From the NCBI RefSeq assembly GCF_050268245.1, contig NZ_JBNNGK010000001.1, forward strand, positions 1 through 64,000: DNA of 64,000 nucleotides, given 5' to 3'. Position numbers and translations under genes: made by a program. This stretch comes from JBNNGK01 sp050268245. GTDB lineage: Bacteria; Pseudomonadota; Gammaproteobacteria; Enterobacterales; Enterobacteriaceae. The notes under the pieces are model-generated. The model was not told the origin of the DNA. It saw nothing but the letters and a program-made list of their open reading frames with translations, and did no database searches. Positions 54,515-62,013 of this stretch are shown here, one piece after another; position 1 is the stretch's first letter, and the number at the start of each line of letters is the position of its first letter.

Positions 54515-55810
54515 TTACTGGCCTTTAACTTCTTTCAGGCCATTGAATGGCGCACGGTCACCCAGCGCTTCTTCGATACGGATCAGTTGGTTGTATTTAG
54601 CAACGCGGTCAGAACGGCTCATAGAACCGGTCTTGATCTGGCCTGCCGCAGTACCCACCGCCAGATCGGCGATGGTAGCATCTTCGGTTTCGCCAGAGCG
54701 GTGAGAGATAACCGCCGTGTAACCCGCGTCTTTCGCCATCTTGATTGCAGCCAGCGTTTCGGTCAGAGAACCGATCTGGTTGAATTTGATCAGAATGGAG
54801 TTAGCAACGCCTTTTTCGATACCTTCTTTCAGGATCTTGGTGTTGGTGACGAACAGATCGTCACCCACCAGCTGGATTTTGTCGCCCAGCACTTTGGTCT
54901 GGTAAGCAAAACCATCCCAATCAGATTCGTCCAGACCGTCTTCGATAGAAACGATTGGATACTGTTTGGTCAGCTCTTCCAGGAAATGAGTGAACTCTTC
55001 AGAAGTAAAGGCTTTGTTGCCTTCGCCAGCCAGCACATACTTGCCGTCTTTATAGAATTCAGAGGCTGCACAGTCCATCGCCAGCGTCACGTCTTTGCCC
55101 AGCTCGTAACCGGCCGCTTTTACCGCTTCAGCGATAACAGCCAGCGCTTCGGCGTTAGAACCCAGGTTAGGTGCATAACCGCCTTCGTCGCCCACAGCCG
55201 TGTTCATGCCTTTGGATTTCAGCACTTTCGCCAGGTGATGGAACACTTCAGAACCGATACGTACCGCTTCTTTCAGGGTTTTTGCGCCAACAGGCTGGAT
55301 CATGAATTCCTGAATGTCGACGTTATTATCTGCGTGCTCACCACCGTTGATGATGTTCATCATTGGCAAAGGCATAGAGAATTTGCCTGGGGTGCCGTTC
55401 AGTTCAGCAATGTGTTCATACAGTGGCATGCCTTTAGACGCTGCCGCTGCTTTCGCTGCCGCCAGAGAAACCGCCAGAATGGCGTTAGCGCCAAATTGAG
55501 ATTTGTTTTCGGTGCCGTCCAACTCGATCATGATCTTATCGATGTTAGCCTGGTCTTTAGCATCTTTACCCGTAACCGCCTGCGCGATTGGGCCATTTAC
55601 CGCAGCAACGGCTTTCAGTACGCCCTTACCCAGGAAACGAGACTTGTCACCGTCACGCAGTTCCAGTGCTTCACGGGAACCGGTAGAAGCACCTGACGGC
55701 GCAGCAGCCAGACCGACGAAACCGCCTTCCAGATGAACTTCGGCTTCAACAGTTGGGTTGCCGCGTGAGTCGATGATTTCACGGCCGATGACTTTAACGA
55801 TTTTGGACAT
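54515..55810 (-). CDS. eno: enolase
   Basis: Glycolytic conversion of 2-phosphoglycerate to PEP; in enterics also part of the RNA degradosome. The 431-residue protein starts MSKIVKVIGREIIDSRGNPT and has the metal and active-site segments GANAILAVSLA, INGGEHADNN, FMIQPVGA, VGDEGGYAPN, SIEDGLDESDWDGF, IKFNQIGSLTETL and SHRSGETED. ATG at 55810 matches the family. It follows pyrG, with a strong hairpin in the gap. A 395-codon open frame on the other strand is a codon-bias shadow. Confidence 0.99.
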   Translation of the reverse strand: MSKIVKVIGREIIDSRGNPTVEAEVHLEGGFVGLAAAPSGASTGSREALELRDGDKSRFLGKGVLKAVAAVNGPIAQAVTGKDAKDQANIDKIMIELDGTENKSQFGANAILAVSLAAAKAAAASKGMPLYEHIAELNGTPGKFSMPLPMMNIINGGEHADNNVDIQEFMIQPVGAKTLKEAVRIGSEVFHHLAKVLKSKGMNTAVGDEGGYAPNLGSNAEALAVIAEAVKAAGYELGKDVTLAMDCAASEFYKDGKYVLAGEGNKAFTSEEFTHFLEELTKQYPIVSIEDGLDESDWDGFAYQTKVLGDKIQLVGDDLFVTNTKILKEGIEKGVANSILIKFNQIGSLTETLAAIKMAKDAGYTAVISHRSGETEDATIADLAVGTAAGQIKTGSMSRSDRVAKYNQLIRIEEALGDRAPFNGLKEVKGQ

Positions 55811-55854
55811 ATAGGTTTTCCTCAAATCACAAGTTAACTAAAACTCCAGACAAA

Positions 55855-55880
55855 CAACGCGCGGTTAATGCCGCGCGTTG
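55855..55880 (-). terminator. hairpin between pyrG and eno
   Basis: Perfect 10-bp stem CAACGCGCGG / CCGCGCGTTG with a 6-base loop, followed on minus by TTTGTC. It could be a partial terminator or processing site separating the two genes. Confidence 0.7.
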
Positions 55881-55893
55881 CCTACCAAAACTC

Positions 55894-57531
55894 TTATTTC
55901 ACCTGACGCTTCTGGTGCTCGCCCGCCGCCTTAACAAAACCAGCGAACAACGGGTGCCCATCACGCGGTGTCGAAGTGAACTCCGGGTGGAACTGACAAG
56001 CGACAAACCACGGATGATTCGGCAGCTCGATAATCTCAACCAGTTTATTATCCGCAGAACGCCCCGCTACGCGCAACCCGGCAGCTTCGATCTGCTTCAA
56101 CAGCATGTTGTTCACTTCATAGCGGTGACGGTGACGCTCTACGATGGTTGACTCACCGTACATCTGACGCACCAGGCTGTTGTCGGTCAAGTGACATTGC
56201 TGACCACCCACGCGCATCGTGCCGCCAAGGTCGCTTTCTTCGGTACGCACTTCAACGTTACCGTCTTCGTCACGCCACTCGGTAATCAGCGCCACGACCG
56301 GATATTTACAGTCTGGCATAAATTCAGTTGAATTGGCGTTTTCCATTCCCGCAACGTTACGGGCGAACTCCATCAGCGCAACCTGCATACCCAGGCAAAT
56401 GCCCAGATAAGGGATATTATTTTCGCGCGCATATTGCGCGGTCATCACTTTACCTTCAACACCACGGTAACCGAAACCGCCAGGGATCAGGATCGCATCC
56501 AACCCTTTAAGCACTTCTACACCACGGGTTTCGACATCTTGTGAATCGATCAGCTTGATGTTTACCGTCAGACGATTTTTCAGGCCGCCGTGTTTCAGTG
56601 CCTCAATCACCGACTTGTAAGCATCCGGCAGTTCGATATATTTGCCGACCATACCGATGGTTACTTCGCCGCCTGGATTGGCTTCTTCGTAAATCACCTG
56701 CTCCCACTCGGCCAGGTTCGCTTCCGGCACGTTGAGGCTGAATCGTTTACAAATATAATCGTCCAAGCCCTGAGATTTCAATAGGCCTGGGATTTTATAA
56801 ATAGAATCAACGTCTTTTAGCGAAATAACCGCTTTTTCCGGCACGTTACAGAACAGCGCGATTTTTGCCCGTTCATTGGCAGGAACCACGCGATCGGAGC
56901 GGCAAATCAGCACATCCGGCTGAATACCGATGGAAAGCAGTTCTTTAACCGAGTGCTGGGTAGGTTTGGTTTTAACTTCACCGGCCGCGGCCATGTAAGG
57001 CACCAGCGTCAAATGCATATAAAGCGTATGCTCGCGGCCCACTTCTACCGCCATCTGACGGATCGCTTCCAGGAATGGCAGTGATTCGATATCGCCGACG
57101 GTGCCGCCGATTTCTACCAGCACCACATCATGGCCTTCGCCGCCTTCAATGATGCGCTCTTTGATGGCGTTGGTGATATGCGGGATCACCTGGATGGTCG
57201 CGCCCAAATAGTCACCACGGCGTTCTTTACGCAGAACGTCGGAGTAGATGCGGCCAGTAGTGAAGTTATTGCGACGCGTCATTTTAGTACGGATGAAGCG
57301 CTCGTAGTGACCCAAGTCCAGATCGGTTTCTGCCCCGTCTTCGGTGACGAAAACTTCCCCATGCTGAATCGGGCTCATGGTGCCCGGATCCACGTTGATG
57401 TACGGGTCCAGTTTCATGATGGTAACGTTGAGGCCACGGGCTTCAAGAATAGCCGCGAGAGAGGCTGCGGCAATGCCTTTACCCAGAGAGGATACGACCC
57501 CGCCGGTTACAAAAATATAATTAGTTGTCAT
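55894..57531 (-). CDS. pyrG: CTP synthase
   Basis: Aminates UTP to CTP with glutamine. The 545-residue protein has the synthetase domain (FVTGGVVSSLGKGIAAASLA, LDPYINVDPGTMSPIQHGEV, IGGTVGDIESLPFLEAIRQM) and the class I glutamine amidotransferase with the nucleophile in YLGICLGMQVALMEFARNV and His-Glu in FHPEFTSTP. Length is that of E. coli PyrG. Followed by eno as in E. coli. Confidence 0.99.
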   Translation of the reverse strand: MTTNYIFVTGGVVSSLGKGIAAASLAAILEARGLNVTIMKLDPYINVDPGTMSPIQHGEVFVTEDGAETDLDLGHYERFIRTKMTRRNNFTTGRIYSDVLRKERRGDYLGATIQVIPHITNAIKERIIEGGEGHDVVLVEIGGTVGDIESLPFLEAIRQMAVEVGREHTLYMHLTLVPYMAAAGEVKTKPTQHSVKELLSIGIQPDVLICRSDRVVPANERAKIALFCNVPEKAVISLKDVDSIYKIPGLLKSQGLDDYICKRFSLNVPEANLAEWEQVIYEEANPGGEVTIGMVGKYIELPDAYKSVIEALKHGGLKNRLTVNIKLIDSQDVETRGVEVLKGLDAILIPGGFGYRGVEGKVMTAQYARENNIPYLGICLGMQVALMEFARNVAGMENANSTEFMPDCKYPVVALITEWRDEDGNVEVRTEESDLGGTMRVGGQQCHLTDNSLVRQMYGESTIVERHRHRYEVNNMLLKQIEAAGLRVAGRSADNKLVEIIELPNHPWFVACQFHPEFTSTPRDGHPLFAGFVKAAGEHQKRQVK

Positions 57532-57912
57532 GCTGAACCTGAGAGTTTAGGTTTAAAGACGATGGAAGAACCAAGACGGGAAAGTAGTATACCCGAACCT
57601 GTCTTGACCTACAAACAATCGTTTTACTCGCCATCATCTGTGTCACCACCGTGAGTTCCTCAAGGTTTAAGCTGCCAATACGATCATCTCTATCTTTTCA
57701 AAACAATAAGTTAGCCAGAAAAAAGAGGATTTAGCGCACCTTAGACACACTAAAATATCTTAGTTTTCAGTTTGTTGGCTTTTCTTTTCAGCGACCTGCG
57801 TATCCAATCGGAATCGAATGTCAGCTTAACCGTTTCAGCTTGCGCGATTCTTGTCACCGATCAAACAAGCAGCCGGAATGCTGGCTCGCTCATCAGACAA
57901 CAAAAAACGCCT
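57532..57912. other. intergenic region upstream of pyrG
   Basis: 381 bases between mazG and pyrG, AT-rich near 57680-57780. No repeat, hairpin with T-run or recognisable operator. It presumably carries the pyrG promoter. Confidence 0.5.
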
Positions 57913-58707
57913 TTAGTTTTCCTGACGTTTAACCTGCTGCCACGCCGCTTCCATTTGCTCCAGCGTCGCCTCTGCCGTGGTTAGCCCTTGCTGGGTGATA
58001 ATATTTTCTACCTGGCGAAAACGTCGCTCAAACTTCCGGTTGGCCGCTTGTAGAGCATTTTCAGCCTTGTGCCCCAGATGGCGAGACAGATTCACCGTTG
58101 CGAACAGCAAGTCGCCGATTTCCTCTTCAAGTTTATGCTCATCCACCACCGCCTGCTGCGCTTCGTGCATCACCTCATCGATTTCCTCGTAAACTTTATC
58201 GAGTACCGGGCCCAGCGTGTGCCAGTCAAAACCAACCGATGCGCAACGTTTCTGTATCTTGTGCGCCTTCATCAAGGCGGGTAATGCATTGGGAATATCG
58301 TCCAGCACCGAATGCAGCGCTTTTTCGGCACGCTCACCGGCCTTTAACTGTTCCCAACGGGCGGCCACCGCATTGGCATCGGCTGCATCCGTTTCACCAA
58401 AAATATGTGGATGGCGACGCTCCAGCTTATCGCCGATCGCGTTGCAAATATCGTTGAAGTCAAACATCCCTTGTTCCTGCCCCATTTGGGCATAAAACAC
58501 CACCTGGAACAGCAGATCACCCAACTCATCGCGCAGGTCTGCGTAGTCCTGACGCTCAATCGCATCGAGCACTTCATAGGTTTCTTCCAGCGTGTACGGC
58601 GCAATGGTGGCAAAGGTTTGCTGGCGATCCCACGGGCAACCGTGGTTAGGGTCGCGCAGCGTTTTCATAATAGTCAGCAAACGCTGCAACTCTATAGAAT
58701 CTGTCAT
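57913..58707 (-). CDS. mazG: nucleoside triphosphate pyrophosphohydrolase MazG
   Basis: Hydrolyses NTPs to NMP and pyrophosphate; in E. coli it lowers ppGpp and limits programmed death. The 264-residue protein starts MTDSIELQRLLTIMKTLRDP and holds two MazG domains: GCPWDRQQTFATIAPYTLEE with DLRDELGDLLFQVVFYAQMG, and EIDEVMHEAQQAVVDEHKLE with EEIGDLLFATVNLSRHLG. The frame extends to 58890, but MTDSIE is the conserved start. Unlike E. coli, no mazEF toxin-antitoxin pair lies between it and relA. Confidence 0.96.
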   Translation of the reverse strand: MTDSIELQRLLTIMKTLRDPNHGCPWDRQQTFATIAPYTLEETYEVLDAIERQDYADLRDELGDLLFQVVFYAQMGQEQGMFDFNDICNAIGDKLERRHPHIFGETDAADANAVAARWEQLKAGERAEKALHSVLDDIPNALPALMKAHKIQKRCASVGFDWHTLGPVLDKVYEEIDEVMHEAQQAVVDEHKLEEEIGDLLFATVNLSRHLGHKAENALQAANRKFERRFRQVENIITQQGLTTAEATLEQMEAAWQQVKRQEN

Positions 58708-58909
58708 GTAAAAATCTCTGACGAAAGAAAAGAAGGGAACACGTTTATCCCCCATCGCGTTTGATGTTGGGGCATGCCCAAGCCATGCTGACAGAGCCGG
58801 CTTACATCCCCATCGCTTAGCCGATGAAGCGACGAGAGACGAACGGTGCGTCTTGAAGACGCAGAACTCCCAATGGATTTCATGTTGCACCGAGGCGATA
58901 ACAATGCCC

Positions 58910-58939
58910 GCCAGTCACTGAGTTAACTCAATGACTGGC
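58910..58939. repeat. 30-bp near-perfect palindrome downstream of relA
   Basis: Arms GCCAGTCACTGAGTT and AACTCAATGACTGGC agree at 14 of 15 positions with no loop. It lies about 40 bases beyond the relA stop. No T-run follows, so it is either a weak terminator or a protein-binding site. The rest of 58708-58977 shows nothing else. Confidence 0.75.
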
Positions 58940-58977
58940 GAGCGTATTCACGGTACAGCTTGAAAAACGCAGGAGAT

Positions 58978-61209
58978 TCAACTGCCATGCAAACGTTTAG
59001 CATCAATCACATCCGGCAACTGATTCAATTTGGCGATCACTCGCCCTAGCACCTGCTGGTTGTAGATTTCGATATCCATATCGATGGTTGCCATCTGCTT
59101 TTTGGTATCGCTCCTGCTGGCGACGCCCAACACGTTGACTTTTTCGTTGGCGAGTATGGTGGTGATATCACGTAACAGGCCGCTGCGATCGTTCGCCATC
59201 ACGCGTACCACCAGCGAATAGCCGCTGGAATAGCTTTCCCCCCACACGGCGTCAACAATGCGTTCCGGCGCGTGTGATTGCAGCTCGGTCAATTGATCGC
59301 AATCCGCTCGGTGAATCGAGATGCCGCGCCCCTGCGTGATGAAACCAATAATGTCATCGCCTGGGATCGGCTGGCAGCAGCGGGCAATATGGTGCATCAG
59401 ATTACCGACGCCTTCCACGACCACCCGCCCGTCATCTTTACGTCGCGTTGTTTGTGGTGTTTTTTGCTGTTTTAACTGGCGCAGCGCTTCACGGTCTTGC
59501 TCCTCCGCGCTTGGCTTGTTGAACTTGCTTTGCAGGAAGTTAACCATCTGATTGAGGCGAATATCACCGCCGCCAATCGCTGCCAGCACTTCATCCAGCG
59601 AGTTCATGTTGTAGCGCGGAACCAGCAGTTTTTCCGCTTCTTTTAGGCTGATGCCCAAGTGCTCGAGTTCATTGTCGAGCATCTGGCGGCCAGCCAGAAT
59701 GTTTTTGTCACGATCCTGTTTACGGAACCAGTTGTGGATCTTCGAACGGCCACGACTGGTAGTAATGTAGCCCAGGTTGGGGTTAAGCCAGTCGCGGCTT
59801 GGGTTTGGCTGTTTTTGGGTGATGATTTCTATCTGATCGCCCATTTGTAACTGGTAGGTGAACGGGACGATGCGCCCGCCAATCTTGGCACCGATGCAGC
59901 GATGGCCCACGTCGCTGTGAATGTGATAAGCGAAATCCAGCGGCGTTGAACCGGCAGGCAGATCTATTACGTCGCCCTTCGGTGTAAACACGTACACCCG
60001 GTCGTCAAATACCTGGCTGCGAACTTCATCGAGCATTTCACCAGAATCCGCCATCTCCTCCTGCCAGGCAATCAGCTTACGCAACCAGGCAATACGCTCC
60101 TCATAGCCGGAACGTACGGTTGCGATGGCACCCTCTTTATACTTCCAGTGCGCAGCAACGCCCAGCTCGGCATCTTCATGCATCTGGCGAGTACGGATCT
60201 GGATCTCGACCGTTTTGCCACGCGGCCCTAATACCACCGTGTGGATCGATTGATAACCGTTCGGCTTGGGGTTGGCGACGTAATCGTCGAACTCATCAGG
60301 CAGGTGACGAAAATGGGTATGCACAATGCCGAGTGCGGCATAGCAATCTTGCAAACGTTCAGCGACGATACGCACCGCGCGCACGTCAAACAATTCATCG
60401 AACGCCAAGGTCTTTTTCTGCATTTTGCGCCAGATGCTGTAGATATGTTTTGGTCGGCCGTAAATGTCGACCTTAATGCCCTCATCAGCCATTGCCTTGC
60501 GCAATGACGAGACAAAATCATCAATAAACTGTTCACGGTCAATACGCCGCTCGTGCAGCAGCTTGGCAATGCGCTTGTATTCATCCGGGTGCAGGTAACG
60601 GAAGCAAAAATCTTCCAGCTCCCACTTCAACTGACCAATCCCCAGCCGGTTGGCCAACGGTGCGTAAATATTGGAGCACTCTTTAGCCGCCAGCACTCGT
60701 TCATCTTCCGGCGCGTCTTTGACTTCACGCAGGTGAGCAATACGCTCTGCGAGTTTGATCACCACGCAGCGGAAATCTTCGACCATCGCCAGCAACATCC
60801 GGCGAACGTTGTCCACCTGCTCGGAACCCATCGAGTCATTTTGCGTGGCTTTCAGTTGGCGAATGGCATCCATGTCGCGCACACCGTGTACCAACGCGAC
60901 AATACCTTGACCGAAAGCGTCGGTCAGTGTGTCTTCCGGCACGATACCGGCATCAACCAGCGGGAACAGCAGCGCAGCACGCATGCTGTCGTTGTCCATA
61001 CTGAGAGTAGAGAGGATTTCCACCATCTCCAAGCCGCGCCACAATAAGATTGGCGCGTCGGGATGGTTCTGCGTTTGTTGTTCACAGTAGCGCCAGGTTG
61101 CGGCTAAACGCTCACATGACTGCGGGTTAGGTAGCCCAAGGCTTTCAATCCACTCATCGAGTGCAAATTCACCCGCCGTGTTCAAATGTGCACTTCTTAC
61201 CGCAACCAT
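58978..61209 (-). CDS. relA: GTP pyrophosphokinase RelA
   Basis: Ribosome-bound (p)ppGpp synthetase of the stringent response. The 743-residue protein has a degenerate HD hydrolase domain (ALVHGVRDMDAIRQ in place of a full HD motif), the synthetase (DLFDVRAVRIVAERLQDCYA-like segment, DYVANPKPNGYQSIHTVVLG), a TGS domain (YVFTPKGDVIDLPAGSTPLD) and C-terminal ACT domain (VRVMANDRSGLLRDITTILA). ATG at 61209 matches. It also controls the stable-RNA type promoter seen for the tRNA operon. Confidence 0.98.
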   Translation of the reverse strand: MVAVRSAHLNTAGEFALDEWIESLGLPNPQSCERLAATWRYCEQQTQNHPDAPILLWRGLEMVEILSTLSMDNDSMRAALLFPLVDAGIVPEDTLTDAFGQGIVALVHGVRDMDAIRQLKATQNDSMGSEQVDNVRRMLLAMVEDFRCVVIKLAERIAHLREVKDAPEDERVLAAKECSNIYAPLANRLGIGQLKWELEDFCFRYLHPDEYKRIAKLLHERRIDREQFIDDFVSSLRKAMADEGIKVDIYGRPKHIYSIWRKMQKKTLAFDELFDVRAVRIVAERLQDCYAALGIVHTHFRHLPDEFDDYVANPKPNGYQSIHTVVLGPRGKTVEIQIRTRQMHEDAELGVAAHWKYKEGAIATVRSGYEERIAWLRKLIAWQEEMADSGEMLDEVRSQVFDDRVYVFTPKGDVIDLPAGSTPLDFAYHIHSDVGHRCIGAKIGGRIVPFTYQLQMGDQIEIITQKQPNPSRDWLNPNLGYITTSRGRSKIHNWFRKQDRDKNILAGRQMLDNELEHLGISLKEAEKLLVPRYNMNSLDEVLAAIGGGDIRLNQMVNFLQSKFNKPSAEEQDREALRQLKQQKTPQTTRRKDDGRVVVEGVGNLMHHIARCCQPIPGDDIIGFITQGRGISIHRADCDQLTELQSHAPERIVDAVWGESYSSGYSLVVRVMANDRSGLLRDITTILANEKVNVLGVASRSDTKKQMATIDMDIEIYNQQVLGRVIAKLNQLPDVIDAKRLHGS

Positions 61210-61218
61210 ACCTTCTCC

Positions 61219-61951
61219 CTACTTTGCAGCGACCCTTGACGCGTTGTGATTGTTCCACCACGTCATTGATTCAAGATGCCCCGTATGCGGGAAACGCTCC
61301 AACATTCGCACACGCGCAAGACGATAACCGGCAGCCAACAGCACGATGCTCTTACCTGCCTGAAGAGGATGGCGAAACACGCCCCCCGCTTCGATGCCAA
61401 CGTTACCTCGGTGGCATCACTCCAATCGCATCGGCATGAACAGACTCCCGCACCACGAACACCCGATGCTGCACGCGCCTGTCACGCAATGTCTACCTCA
61501 AGCGACTCATGGATAAAAGACGCATTTCTCAGCAAAATCTTATGTGCATTATATTGCCCATTCGCTAGCAGTGTGGCAACACCTTCAATCCACCACTCGC
61601 GTGTTAACGCGGCCGGCCAGCAGTAAAAAGGAAGTTTACTCTGCAGTAGAATAGATCCCCTATCCATGATTGGGTTGTATAACCTGCCATTCAAGGGTGC
61701 AGATGCTCTTTAGCGGATTTACCGTGCTATTACTCGCATGAGGTCACACTAACAGATAGCGACATCTAGCCGCCGATCTTTCATCCCCTCCCACCTATCG
61801 TTTGAGGTTGGTTTTCCGCCCATTCGACACACGCCTTACCATTGTCACGCCCGTTTTTTCATGGAAGAACGGAACAACTCACATCACAGACTTATTTTTG
61901 TCAACGTTAGCGGGTCGTCACGCGGCGTTTGAGAGAGTAGAATCGCGGCAT
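61219..61951 (-). pseudogene. rlmD: 23S rRNA (uracil-1939) methyltransferase RlmD, decayed
   Basis: RlmD normally makes m5U1939 in 23S rRNA and is about 430 residues long. Between relA and barA, where E. coli has rlmD, only about 730 bases remain. The start is clear: on minus, ATG at 61951 gives MPRFYSLKRRVTTR (E. coli MAQFYSAKRRTTTR) and then TAA. The end is clear too: LLAAGYRLARVRMLERFPHT followed by GHLESM (61219-61344), matching the conserved RlmD C-terminus, before TAG at 61219. The middle has stop codons in all frames and only scattered similarity. It lacks the methyltransferase SAM motif and the iron-sulfur cysteines. This is therefore an eroded, shortened gene. Confidence 0.9.
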
Positions 61952-62013
61952 AAAATTGTCGATTGCCGGTTCATTACGCTAGGATTAGCGCAATTCTCCC
62001 ATATTGGAATCCC

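Noticed and set aside
54509..55696. 395-codon open frame on plus, opposite eno
   Set aside because: It lies wholly antisense to enolase, which is full length and conserved. The frame is a shadow of strong codon bias and shows no known domain.
58708..58977. mazEF toxin-antitoxin genes between relA and mazG
   Set aside because: The E. coli location was checked; no open frame of suitable size or sequence is present.
61482..61694. 70-codon open frame on minus inside the rlmD remnant
   Set aside because: No similarity to RlmD or to any family I know, no clear ribosome site, and it lies in a decayed gene.
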